Assembly (NCBI GenBank): GCA_963836915.1
Contig: CAWILH010000002.1
Span: forward strand, 1,798,001 to 1,862,000
Source: Cryomorpha sp963836915
GTDB lineage: Bacteria; Bacteroidota; Bacteroidia; Flavobacteriales_D; Cryomorphaceae
Reading direction: 5' to 3'
Length of the DNA: 64,000 bases
In this document: piece by piece, positions 27,119 through 36,222 of the stretch
How the letters are laid out: the number at the start of each line of letters is the position of its first letter
How positions within the stretch are numbered: the first letter of the stretch is position 1
Made by a program: the position numbers and the translations under genes
Notes under the pieces: generated by a model
Databases searched by the model: none
The model's input: the letters and a program-made list of their open reading frames with translations, nothing else
What the model was told of the DNA's origin: nothing

Positions 27119-29356
27119 ATGCGACTCTCACTTGCCCTGCTCCTTATCTTCCCATGCTCCAGTTTCGCCCAGATGAATGTGCAGCCTTCCGGCCAAATCA
27201 GCGTGAGCGACCTCAACGGCGTCGAGATCCTGAACCCATGGACGGGTGGGCTGAATGCGGTAGAGCTCTCTACCTTCGATGCCGACCTGGACGGGGAGAA
27301 TGATGACCTATTTATTTTTGATAAGGCCGGCGATCGGATCTTGGTATTTGAGACCATTGATAATAATGGCTTGAGAGAATTTAAGCACCGTCCGGAGCAT
27401 TCTCTAAGTTTTCCGGTGCTGCGCCAATGGGCGCTCCTGCGCGACTTTAATTGCGACGGCAAAAAGGATATATTCACTTATGGGCCGTCGGGTGGGGTCA
27501 TGGCGGTATATGAGAATATTAGCAGCCCCACATCTGGAATTGGGTTTGAATTAGTGACCAATTCCTTGAGAAGTTACTTTCCGCTTGGCGCTTTTCCAGC
27601 CAATATCGGCATCTACGTTTCATCGCAAGATATACCTGCTATATTCGACTTTGACGGAGATGGCGACTTGGACGTCATGAGTTTCGGTGTGAGTGGCTCA
27701 ATGGTAGAACTTCACCTCAACCAGACCTTTGAAAATTTTGGCACCTGCGGGCTCGATACCCTAGTGCTGGCCAATAGGTGCTACGGAAAATTTGCCGAAG
27801 GCTCTGAGAGCAACGGCATTATTACCGATCCCGATGTGCTTGCATCCATCTGCAGCTTTAATGTGTCCAACCCCAAGAGCAATGGCAAGGACGGTCGCCA
27901 CGTGGGATCCACGATACTGGCTTTTGATGCCAATCAAGACGGCTTGGCAGAGATCATCCTTGGTGATGTCACCTATAGGAACATGACCTATATCACCATT
28001 GATGACCGAAATGGGGTGCTGCCCGATAGCGCCGATTATATCGCTACCGATTTTCCTTTCGACCTCGGAGGGATACCGGTCGATATCGACAATTTTCCCG
28101 CTGGCTTTTACGAAGACCTTACCGGCGATGGCGTCAGAGACCTAGTGATAGGTGTAAACAATAGCAATGTGGCCGAAAACAAGCGCTCAGTATGGTATTA
28201 CGAGAATCTAGGATTGGATGACCTACCTATATTTTCATTCGTGCAAGATAATTTACTGCAAGATCAAACCATAGATTATGGCGAAGGCTCCAGCATCTCG
28301 CTCACCGATATCGATGGCGATGGTCTGCGCGATATGATCATCGGTAGCCGCGGACTTTACCAATCGGGCGGCGACTATGTTCCCACCCTATCCTACTATC
28401 GCAATACCGGAACGGCCAACCAACCATCTTATCAATTGATGGACGATAATTACCTCGACATCACAAGTCTCGAACTGGGACAATACCTCCATACTGCCTT
28501 TGGCGACATCAACGGCGATGGAAATGCAGAGCTCATAATCGGAGATGCCACCGGCGCGGTATACCTATTTAATAACTCATCTGCTCCCGGCCAGCTGGCG
28601 GCTTATACACTATCTGGCGCTTTGACCGCCACCGACGGAGCCATCGACGTAGGTCAAAATGCAGCTCCTACCCTATTTGATATTGACCAAGATGGCCTGC
28701 TCGACCTTATCATCGGAGAGCGAAATGGAAACTTGAATTATTATAGGAATGAAGGTTCCACTACCAGCCCGAGCTTCGCATTGATTACCGATACCCTTGG
28801 AGGGGTATCTACGGTCGAGTTTGGCTTTTTCGTGGGCAATAGCAGTCCCAATTTTTATCGGTTTAATGGCGAGACTTTCCTTGCCGCTGGCGGGCAGGCC
28901 GGGAATATCAGACATTATGGTGGTATAGATGGTAATCTGGACGTAGACTTCTTCTTGATCAACGCCAATGGTTTTGGGATCGATGTGGGACTTTCGAGCA
29001 AGCCAGTGGTATCTGACGTAAATGGAGACGGCATTCCCGATATCCTATCTGGGGGCATTGGCGGCGGGGTATCCTTATTTATGGGAGACTTCTTGACTTC
29101 CCTGCGCGATGCTGAATGGGCACGTACAAAGATCGTAGCATCACCAAACCCCACGGGCGGGATGATCCGCATAAGTGGTGCTGACTTTAATACGGGCAAT
29201 ACCGGCTTCTCCGTGCACAGTTTAGATGGAAGGCTTATGCTGAAAGGCAGTTTGGCAGATTATGGACTTGACCTTTCTGGCTTAGCCAACGGCACCTATA
29301 TTATATCCCTTGTCGAAGGTGAAAAGCTCTATTACACGAAAGTGGTAAAACAATAA
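27119..29356 (+). CDS. Secreted FG-GAP/VCBS repeat protein with T9SS type A sorting domain
   Basis: 745 residues. Signal peptide (LALLLIFPCSSFAQ). At least six Ca2+-binding FG-GAP-type loops: DFDGDGDLDVMSFG, DLTGDGVRDLVIG, DIDGDGLRDMIIGS, DINGDGNAELIIGDA, DIDQDGLLDLIIGE and DVNGDGIPDILSGG, as in an integrin-like beta-propeller. The C-terminus is a type A T9SS sorting domain (SPNPTGGMIRISG ... LANGTYIISLVEGEKLYYTK). It is probably exported by Sec, then by the T9SS, and attached to the surface. Binding partner unknown. No promoter box is obvious in the 200 bases upstream. Confidence 0.9.
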   Translation: MRLSLALLLIFPCSSFAQMNVQPSGQISVSDLNGVEILNPWTGGLNAVELSTFDADLDGENDDLFIFDKAGDRILVFETIDNNGLREFKHRPEHSLSFPVLRQWALLRDFNCDGKKDIFTYGPSGGVMAVYENISSPTSGIGFELVTNSLRSYFPLGAFPANIGIYVSSQDIPAIFDFDGDGDLDVMSFGVSGSMVELHLNQTFENFGTCGLDTLVLANRCYGKFAEGSESNGIITDPDVLASICSFNVSNPKSNGKDGRHVGSTILAFDANQDGLAEIILGDVTYRNMTYITIDDRNGVLPDSADYIATDFPFDLGGIPVDIDNFPAGFYEDLTGDGVRDLVIGVNNSNVAENKRSVWYYENLGLDDLPIFSFVQDNLLQDQTIDYGEGSSISLTDIDGDGLRDMIIGSRGLYQSGGDYVPTLSYYRNTGTANQPSYQLMDDNYLDITSLELGQYLHTAFGDINGDGNAELIIGDATGAVYLFNNSSAPGQLAAYTLSGALTATDGAIDVGQNAAPTLFDIDQDGLLDLIIGERNGNLNYYRNEGSTTSPSFALITDTLGGVSTVEFGFFVGNSSPNFYRFNGETFLAAGGQAGNIRHYGGIDGNLDVDFFLINANGFGIDVGLSSKPVVSDVNGDGIPDILSGGIGGGVSLFMGDFLTSLRDAEWARTKIVASPNPTGGMIRISGADFNTGNTGFSVHSLDGRLMLKGSLADYGLDLSGLANGTYIISLVEGEKLYYTKVVKQ

Positions 29357-29386
29357 AGCCCCGCTCCAAACACAGAACGGGACTTT
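29355..29386. terminator. Bidirectional hairpin terminator between the FG-GAP gene and mdh
   Basis: AAAG.CCCG and CGGG.CTTT arms (one mismatch) around a 14-base loop, starting inside the FG-GAP stop codon. Short A/T tails on both sides suit the two convergent genes. Confidence 0.6.
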
Positions 29387-29418
29387 AAATACTACCCTAT
29401 TAGCTTATTATTTTGCTG

Positions 29419-30360
29419 TTACGCTGACATCGGCTTCATATTATCCAGAACTTCCATCACTTCTTTTACCGAATTGGCAGAAGCGTAAAGCATCTCTTTC
29501 TCTTCGTCGTTCAGCTTTAGCTCTATGATCTCTTCGATTCCATTCTTACCAAGCTTGGTAGGGACACCGAGGTAAATATCACTGAGCCCATACTCCCCTT
29601 GCAGCCATGCACAGGTCGGGAAGATCCTTTTTTGATCGCGTACTACAGCCTCTACCATTTGCGCGGCAGCGGCACCTGGGGCATACCATGCAGAAGTACC
29701 TAGAAGGTTAACGATCTCTCCGCCACCTTTCTTGGTTCGCTCAATGATCGCATCGAGCTTGGCAGAGCTGATAAGCTCGGTAACGGGGATTCCGGCCACG
29801 GTAGTGTAGCGCGGCAATGGCACCATAGTATCTCCATGGCCACCCATTAATACGGCCTGCACATCTTTGGGAGATACATTGAGCTCAGTGGCCAGAAATG
29901 AACGGTAGCGGGCAGTATCCAGCACTCCAGCCATACCGAATACTCTTGAACTATCAATTTTTGCCGTAAGGTAAGCAGCATAGGTCATCACATCCAGTGG
30001 ATTGCTCACGATAATGATTTTAGCGTTTGGCGAATGCTCGATCGCCTCGGCCGTCACCTTTCGCACGATCCCCGCATTGGTAGCTATTAAGTCATCGCGG
30101 CTCATACCAGGCTTGCGCGGAAGACCCGATGTGATCACCACAACGTCAGAGCCAGCAGTTTTTGAATAATCATTGGTAGAACCCTTGATACGGCTATCGT
30201 AGAGATGAATGGGCGAACTCTCCCAAATGTCGAGTGCCTTGCCCTCAGCAAAGCCCTCCTTGATATCCAGCAATACTATTTCTTGCGCTATCTCATTACT
30301 TGCCAAAACATTTGCACACGTTGCGCCAACATTACCAGCTCCTATTACCGTTACTTTCAT
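29419..30360 (-). CDS. mdh: Malate dehydrogenase
   Basis: 313 residues of the LDH-like MDH type common in Bacteroidota. NAD-dependent interconversion of malate and oxaloacetate in the TCA cycle. Visible: the NAD-binding GAGNVGATCAN (7-17), substrate Arg residues in GLPRKPGMSRDDL, NPLDVMTY and the catalytic His in MGGHGDTMVPL. A TAnnTTTG box lies upstream; it is divergent from the sigma-factor gene. Confidence 0.96.
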   Translation of the reverse strand: MKVTVIGAGNVGATCANVLASNEIAQEIVLLDIKEGFAEGKALDIWESSPIHLYDSRIKGSTNDYSKTAGSDVVVITSGLPRKPGMSRDDLIATNAGIVRKVTAEAIEHSPNAKIIIVSNPLDVMTYAAYLTAKIDSSRVFGMAGVLDTARYRSFLATELNVSPKDVQAVLMGGHGDTMVPLPRYTTVAGIPVTELISSAKLDAIIERTKKGGGEIVNLLGTSAWYAPGAAAAQMVEAVVRDQKRIFPTCAWLQGEYGLSDIYLGVPTKLGKNGIEEIIELKLNDEEKEMLYASANSVKEVMEVLDNMKPMSA

Positions 30361-30395
30361 ATTCTTAGGTTTTTTTAATCATTAATTCAGTCAGG

Positions 30396-30403
30396 CAAAT
30401 ATA
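30396..30403 (-). promoter_or_regulatory. TAnnTTTG -7 box for mdh
   Basis: TATATTTG on the minus strand, 36 bases upstream of the mdh ATG; exact match to consensus. Confidence 0.6.
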
Positions 30404-30599
30404 AAAGAACCATTTTGTTTTTCGGTTGCCCGGTTAGGGTCATCTCAAATTTGAAAACTTTGCAAATTTTATGATGTCACATGAATAAATGTATATTTAT
30501 CGACTTGAATTGGCAATAGTTCAGGTTTATGAATAGCCTTTCTGCAAAAGTTCACGAGTTCTATAATGGCAACCCTTCCAAAATGATGTCGTCTAGGCA

Positions 30600-31202
30600 A
30601 TGCTAGGTGCAAACAATTTAAGCGAAGATCAGCTCAAAATGCTGATCACTGGTTGTGCGCAAAATCATCGCAAAAGTCAGGAACGCATTTATAAGTTGTT
30701 CTACGGCAAGATGATGGCAGTATGCCGAAGGTATACGAAGAACGATGATCAGGCGAAGGATATCCTTCAAGATGGCTTTATTAAAGTTTTCAAGAATATT
30801 GAAAAATTTAATTTTGATGGCTCTTTTGAAGGTTGGGTGAGAAGAATAGTGGTTAATACTGCGATAGATTTTACCCGGAAGGCCAAGAATGATTATCTAT
30901 TGATGAACGAAAACCAATCGATCGAAGATGTTGAAAACAGCCTCTTGGATGATGGCGACGATGAACCGTATGAACTTCCCTTCAGCGTTGGGGATGTAAT
31001 AAAAGGAATGGAAAGCTTATCGAATGCGTATAGAACGGTTTTCAACCTTTATGTATTTGAAAATTATACCCATCAGGAAATTGCAGATGCGCTTGGAATC
31101 AATATTGGCACCAGCAAGTCTAATTTGGCCAAAGCACGTGCAAACCTGAAGAAGATATTAGTTAAAGAATTAACCACGAAAAATGGCGAACAATCTGAAT
31201 AA
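30600..31202 (+). CDS. ECF-type RNA polymerase sigma factor
   Basis: 200 residues. Region 2 is visible as DDQAKDILQDGFIKVFKNI followed by EGWVRRIVVNTAIDF, and region 4 as an HTH in FENYTHQEIADALGINIGTS. There is no sigma-1.1 or region 3, as expected for an ECF sigma. It overlaps the next gene, a membrane protein with an anti-sigma-like N-terminus, by 20 bases. The pair lies ~2.2 kb upstream of the large adhesin genes; whether it controls them is unknown. Confidence 0.92.
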   Translation: MLGANNLSEDQLKMLITGCAQNHRKSQERIYKLFYGKMMAVCRRYTKNDDQAKDILQDGFIKVFKNIEKFNFDGSFEGWVRRIVVNTAIDFTRKAKNDYLLMNENQSIEDVENSLLDDGDDEPYELPFSVGDVIKGMESLSNAYRTVFNLYVFENYTHQEIADALGINIGTSKSNLAKARANLKKILVKELTTKNGEQSE

Positions 31203-32430
31203 TTTTGAGCAAGCTATAAAAGATAGTTTTAGCGACTATGAAGTAGCGTATGACCCGATGCACTGGGAAGAACTTGAAGAAGAGATGGCTTTGATAAGTC
31301 CCACTCTTTCCAGTTATTTTGGAGCGATCACCACTGGCATAGCCGCCACAGGTATCGTATTTATGTCGATGCTGTTTTTCTTTGCTGAAAATGGGCACAC
31401 CACCAAGATTGCAAAGGCCAAAAGCGAAGCAAGTGTTGCAACTCCTGCCAATGGAAATGCGGAAGACGGAACAGTGAAATATACTTCTGACCTAGAGAAG
31501 GATTCAAATTCAGACGCTTTCGCAGATGAAATGGTAGAGCCCGAAGTTGAAGGAAAAATCAACGCTCAAGATGCTCAGCTTGCAGCCAATGAAAGCAATC
31601 CTTCTACCAAAACCGCTCAGAAAAAATCTACAAAAAACAATAAATCAAAAGCTCCGGTGACTGGCTCGGCCATTATCGAAGCGGAATCAAAGAATGAGTC
31701 TAGAATGATGACGGGTTGCACCGGATTGATCATAGACTTTGAAGCTTCTAAGGATTATGGTAAAGACGCCAAATACCTCTGGAATTTCGGTGATGGGTTT
31801 TTCAGTAATGAAGCCAACCCCTCGCATACCTTTAATAAGGAAGGTATCTTTGATGTGTCGCTTTCAGTTACTTCACCATCTACGGGTCAGATTTCTTCCA
31901 ATGTGGTGCAGGCGATGATCGAAGTGGTGGAAGCACCCCTTGCCGACTTTGCTGTATCGATAGACCATCCAGGCAGCCTGACTCTTGAAAACAAAAGCCT
32001 TCATGCCGTTGATGCCGAGTGGATGGTAGATGGGAAATCCATTACCAATAAGGCGCTCATCAATCTCAGTATAGCCGATAATACCCGAATTAATATTTCT
32101 ATAAATGCCGCCAATGGTGGTGGATGTGCCGACTCGCTGGCGCGAGAAATAGAGATCGTCGAAGGAGGTTCTAAATTTCCTACTGCCCTTGATCTCAATG
32201 CCAAGCAGATCTTCAATCCGGCTACCTTGATCAATAGCGGTCAGGCCAAAGATTTGAAAATATTTGCGGATGGGTCTCAGGTTCCGGTCTATGAATCAAT
32301 GGCAGCTATAGGGTGGACTGGTCTCAACGCTGCTGGTGCGCCTTATAACAAAGGCAGCTATACCTGGCTAATGACCGTAGAAAACGATGATGCCATTAAG
32401 GTTTATCGCGGAAAGTTGGAGCTTAGATAA
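31183..32430 (+). CDS. Membrane protein with anti-sigma-like N-terminus, PKD domain and degenerate type B sorting-like tail
   Basis: 415 residues. The cytoplasmic N-terminus (FEQAIKDSFSDYEVAYDPMH, W) has the look of Bacteroidota anti-sigma proteins that accompany ECF sigmas. One membrane helix follows at ~residues 45-65, then a Ser/Lys/Asn-rich linker, a PKD domain (~168-235; YLWNFGDGFFSNEANPSHTF), and a C-terminal part (ATLINSGQAKDLKIFADGSQ ... GWTGLNAAGAPYNKGSYTW) resembling the gliding-motility-associated sorting domain, but anchored in a membrane protein. Overlap with the sigma gene supports a shared role. Its stop codon is the first three bases of the heptamer array. Confidence 0.75.
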   Translation: MANNLNNFEQAIKDSFSDYEVAYDPMHWEELEEEMALISPTLSSYFGAITTGIAATGIVFMSMLFFFAENGHTTKIAKAKSEASVATPANGNAEDGTVKYTSDLEKDSNSDAFADEMVEPEVEGKINAQDAQLAANESNPSTKTAQKKSTKNNKSKAPVTGSAIIEAESKNESRMMTGCTGLIIDFEASKDYGKDAKYLWNFGDGFFSNEANPSHTFNKEGIFDVSLSVTSPSTGQISSNVVQAMIEVVEAPLADFAVSIDHPGSLTLENKSLHAVDAEWMVDGKSITNKALINLSIADNTRINISINAANGGGCADSLAREIEIVEGGSKFPTALDLNAKQIFNPATLINSGQAKDLKIFADGSQVPVYESMAAIGWTGLNAAGAPYNKGSYTWLMTVENDDAIKVYRGKLELR

Positions 32431-32539
32431 TGGACAATTGATATTGGATAATGGATAATGGATAATTGATAATGGACAATGGTTAATGGACAATGGTTAA
32501 TGGACAATTGATATTGGACAATGGTTAATGGACAATTGT
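32428..32539. repeat. Tandem array of 16 heptamers (TAATGGA / CAATGGT / CAATTGA variants)
   Basis: Sixteen consecutive 7-base units can be read without a gap: TAATGGA, CAATTGA, TATTGGA, CAATGGT and close variants, in part ordered as 14-mers (TAATGGACAATGGT). The first unit contains the stop codon of the preceding gene. Confidence 0.9.
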
Positions 32540-33338
32540 TATTTAGATTATACCAAATTTTATCGTGTGTACGCGGTCGTCAAGTGGAGCCGAGATGGGG
32601 TCATGGAAATAAATTGAGATTCCGCCTTTGTTACAGACGCTCTCCCAAGCGATTGAAATAACCTAGACCGGGCCATCGCGAATTGCGAACGTATTGGGAA
32701 CAGGCTCTTCTGATTATAGTAGTGCTAAGACGACTTTTTAAACTGGGCAAGGTTCTAATTCGGTTTCAGATCAGCTGTTTATGCGTGAGATAAGATTCAA
32801 TGAAATGGCGTATTGCGGTTTCAATGTTGAAAATAGTGCGAAAGCATGAAATTTTGAATTCATGGGTTGGGTACTTCGATTTAAAAAAACAATCTGCCGC
32901 GTTCCAGTTTCTTGCTTTAGCCCGCAAAGGGTTATAAAAATGAGCCTAACAGATCGCCTGTTACAAACGACTGAATTCCCGGGTCAGGACCGGGCTCAGG
33001 TTTTTAGGGAATGAGAATGTTTTTGGAGACTTTCACAGGCGAGTCCTGATATTATATTCATGGAGCGGTCCCCAGATGGGCGCTGACTCCTTAAATCCAA
33101 AACTTCACCCTTGGCAAGAGAGAACCCGTTGATATGATAAATTCGGGCAGTCGTTTCGAAGCATTACCCACTTTTTATTGATTTTAGAATTGCAATCCTA
33201 AGCTGATTTTTTTTCAGAAAAAAAAGCATGGCCATGCCTCTGCTTTTGTCGAAGGAAACCTAATATTTATCAGTTGTTATTCAATTGCTGCCGATTTGGA
33301 TCTTACCTTGGGTTCTCACGAGCAACTAATGCGGTCTC
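32540..33338. other. Intergenic region with possible coding relics
   Basis: About 800 bases without a supported gene. On the minus strand, roughly 32780-32940, an open stretch without start codon encodes LKQETGTRQIVF and MNSKFHAFALFSTLKP; it may be a relic or part of a dispersed repeat. Small inverted repeats occur at 32946-32962 (TAACAG...CTGTTA) and near 32978-33010 (CCCGG...CCGGG followed by TTTTT). Confidence 0.4.
33218..33237 (-). terminator. Palindromic hairpin with T-run, minus orientation
   Basis: GCATGGCCATGC (33226-33237) is a perfect palindrome followed on the minus strand by eight T. No minus-strand gene lies directly upstream of it, so its role is unclear; it may insulate the adhesin promoter. 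Confidence 0.35.
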
Positions 33339-33390
33339 TTGTCGTCCATTTTAATGGTATCTTATTTCCATAAACTAGCGATGCAAGGGC

Positions 33391-33398
33391 TACTTTTG
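33391..33398 (+). promoter_or_regulatory. TAnnTTTG -7 box for the giant adhesin
   Basis: TACTTTTG, 37 bases upstream of ATG 33435. It supports that start rather than the longer frame from 33339. Confidence 0.55.
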
Positions 33399-33434
33399 TA
33401 TCTTTGGATTTACGCTTATATAAACCGATCACAG

Positions 33435-35750
33435 ATGATTAAGAAGTTTACCAGAATTCTTCTACTTACGTTTCTAGGCAACTTTGCCCTTTTTACTGCT
33501 TCAAACGGATATGCGCAGTGCAATGTTACAGCCAATTGGACTTTTGACCCGCCGATCCCTCTTAGTGGAGCCTATGATGCTGGGCAAACTATTGAGATTT
33601 GTTTGGAAATCACCAATTACGGAGATAATGGTGCCAACTGGTTGCACGGAATAGTATTTGATTTTCCAGATGCATACGATGAAAGTTCCGTAGTGATCAC
33701 TGATGCACCAGACGCTTGTGGTGGTGCGGGTGGAAACTGGGGATGGTACGAATCAGTTACCGGAACTGGAAACAATGCTAGTACATGGGGTCCAGGTTTT
33801 TTTTATGATGTAAATTCTGGAGGTCCGTTGGACGGAAATCCGGGAAATAATTTCGGGGACTTTTGTACCAATGAATACTGGTTTATGTGCTTCGAAGTTA
33901 CCCTAAGCACCGAATGCGGTGGTCCCGGCAATCCGTTAAATAATCAAAGCATCATACCCGAAGTAGAGCTTACAGGAGATGGAGAATCTGGAAGCTGGGG
34001 CAATGCTGGTTCTTGCGATCTAGAAAACACTCCTGCTGGAGTAAATGTGCTCACCGTAAACTGCTGTGACGCGGAGCCGGGCACTAGCCCGGGTACGCTC
34101 AATGTTTGCGATAATGGAACATTTGATCTAATCGATGAGCTCCTCCCACCAATCGACCTTGGTGGAACTTGGGCAGGGCCTGCGGGTTGGACACCAACAC
34201 CGGATGGAACATTTGACCCGACCACCGACCCAATAGGTGAGTATTCTTATTCTGTAGTTGGAACGGACGGATGTATAGTAAGCTCTACCATTACTATGGC
34301 CTATATTAACCTTGGGGTCTTGACCAACCAAGCCTATTGTAATCCAGCTCCAAAAAACCTTTTTGACTATGTAGCTACAGTGCCCCTTCCGAATGGGGGA
34401 ACTTGGTATTATCCCGGCTTTCCTACCGCCCTAGCTGTAGTACCAGGAGGTATCGTAGACCCTGCGACGAATCCACCAAGTGGAGATTATACTTACGTAT
34501 TTCAAGATGGGTCAAACTGCACCACGCGAGCAACTATTTCGCTGATCTTTTCTACCGCAGGTGCTTCCGGCGAGTATACCGAATATGATTATTGCGAAGG
34601 GGATGGAACCTTATGTCCATTTGATGTAATGGGTGGAAATCCATCAGCAGGAGGGCAATGGGTTCGGCAAACTGCAGCTGGAGCCAATTTTGGATTTTAC
34701 CCTAATTCAACTGCGGCATGCCAATCTCTTACAAATATCCAAAGTATACCCAATTACGAAGATGGATTCAGATTTATTTACATCCTTGGTGCCTTCCCAT
34801 GTCAACCAAGTTTTGACACCCTTCAAGTCAGTTATTACCCAATCGTAAATACAGGAGAATTTACCGAGGTGAGCGTCTGTGAGACAGATGTGCCTTTTGT
34901 TCTTGAAACCTTATTGGACGGTACAGTCACTCCAGGCCAAAATTGGGTTGACCTCGGGTTAGCTCCAGGAACTCCGCCTATAGGCCTCAGCGCTGGTAAC
35001 ATTTTTGATCCCAGTCTTTATGCTCCAAATACGGTTCTACAACTCGAATATTCGGGTGGTTTGGCAAATTCGCTCTGCTTTAATTCTACACTTCTTACGC
35101 TCACTATTCTCCCAACCGATGCTGACGCCGGTTGTGCCAATTCGATTACGATCTGCGCATCTGATCCATCTTTTGATTTATTTAGCCAGCTTGGATGCAC
35201 ACCACAAGCAGGTGGACAATGGAAAGGTCCTGGCCCTGCATTTCCCAACGTTGGAAACTTCTTTACTCCAGGCTTAGGTACTCCCGGCACCTACCGCTAT
35301 GTAGTCACAAGTACCTGCGATGCGGATAGTACTACGCTTGATATCAATGTGATCCCAACGCCCAATCCGGGCACCAGTGGCACCTTGGATGTATGTGATA
35401 ATGCCACCAACGTAGCCCTTATTGGAGGACTTGGCGCTGGAGTAAGTCCCGGTGGTAGTTGGACCAATGCGTTGGGCAATCCAGTCGGTGCTACCGTAAA
35501 CGGAGCGACCGTAGCAAATGGCTCGGTCTTTACCTACACCGTAGGAACTGCGCCCTGTCAGCTTACATCAACTGTTACTGTGAACCTTCTCAACGCCGTA
35601 TTTGCAGGTGCAGCCACTGGCGCAGGCCTTACCTATTGCGACTCAGATGCATCGGTAGACCTCTTTACGTTATTCAATACTCCACCATCTTCAACCACCG
35701 CGGGCACTTGGGCGCCAGCGAGGCCCTGGGCTCACTGGCTCAATCCTTAA
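33435..35750 (+). CDS. Giant modular adhesin, N-terminal part (before first frameshift)
   Basis: Start ATG 33435, chosen because it begins with a signal peptide (LLLTFLGNFALFTASNGYAQ) and follows a promoter box. After a ~190-residue N-terminal domain come tandem ~75-90-residue beta modules of the type 'GTW...G...P...YTYTV...C...VTV...PNAG...VC'. The ORF ends soon after an extra base near 35719-35723 (GCGAGGCCC); removing it continues the module as GTWAPAGPGLTGSILNPALA. Restored over two such lesions, the gene spans 33435-41140 and encodes ~2567 residues. Probable T9SS-exported surface adhesin; ligand unknown. Confidence 0.8.
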   Translation: MIKKFTRILLLTFLGNFALFTASNGYAQCNVTANWTFDPPIPLSGAYDAGQTIEICLEITNYGDNGANWLHGIVFDFPDAYDESSVVITDAPDACGGAGGNWGWYESVTGTGNNASTWGPGFFYDVNSGGPLDGNPGNNFGDFCTNEYWFMCFEVTLSTECGGPGNPLNNQSIIPEVELTGDGESGSWGNAGSCDLENTPAGVNVLTVNCCDAEPGTSPGTLNVCDNGTFDLIDELLPPIDLGGTWAGPAGWTPTPDGTFDPTTDPIGEYSYSVVGTDGCIVSSTITMAYINLGVLTNQAYCNPAPKNLFDYVATVPLPNGGTWYYPGFPTALAVVPGGIVDPATNPPSGDYTYVFQDGSNCTTRATISLIFSTAGASGEYTEYDYCEGDGTLCPFDVMGGNPSAGGQWVRQTAAGANFGFYPNSTAACQSLTNIQSIPNYEDGFRFIYILGAFPCQPSFDTLQVSYYPIVNTGEFTEVSVCETDVPFVLETLLDGTVTPGQNWVDLGLAPGTPPIGLSAGNIFDPSLYAPNTVLQLEYSGGLANSLCFNSTLLTLTILPTDADAGCANSITICASDPSFDLFSQLGCTPQAGGQWKGPGPAFPNVGNFFTPGLGTPGTYRYVVTSTCDADSTTLDINVIPTPNPGTSGTLDVCDNATNVALIGGLGAGVSPGGSWTNALGNPVGATVNGATVANGSVFTYTVGTAPCQLTSTVTVNLLNAVFAGAATGAGLTYCDSDASVDLFTLFNTPPSSTTAGTWAPARPWAHWLNP

Positions 35751-36222
35751 CCCCGCGCTCGCCGCATCTGGAACATATACGTATACCATTCCCGACCTGA
35801 ACGGCTGCGGTGCGGATAGTGAATCTATCTTGGTGACCATAGAACCAACGCCAAATGCGGGAACCAATGCCACCGTAAGTGTTTGCCCAAATGGCACCAA
35901 TCCTATCGACTTATTTGCTGCCCTCGGCACAGGCGTCACCACTGGTGGTACCTGGACTTTTGGCGGAAGCCCTTCTACAGGAACTTTTACTCCCGGTGGC
36001 ACGGCCGGCGCGTATACGTACAGCGTACAATCTGCTTCTGGGCTTTGCACCGATAATGCAGTGATCACCGTGCAATACACTACCCTACCAAGCGCTGGTA
36101 CAGATGCATCGATTACCGTTTGTGCAACGGATGCACCGTTCAATTTGACGAGCCAACTCGGTGGCGCACCAGCCCCCGGTACTTGCGTCCAATGCCGGTG
36201 GCGCCGTTCCAAATTCTTTTGA
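35724..36222 (+). CDS. Giant modular adhesin, middle part between two frameshifts
   Basis: Continues the adhesin in the next frame with ordinary modules (ASGTYTYTIPDLNGCGADSE, AGTNATVSVCPNGTNPIDLF, TTGGTWTFGGSPSTG). It leaves frame at an extra base near 36185-36187 (ACTTGCGTCC); removing one base restores GAPAPGTWSNAGGAVPN. No independent start is expected. Confidence 0.65.

Noticed and set aside
32428..32539. CRISPR-like array
   Set aside because: Units are 7 bases long and contiguous, with no spacers and no cas genes nearby; it is a simple tandem repeat.
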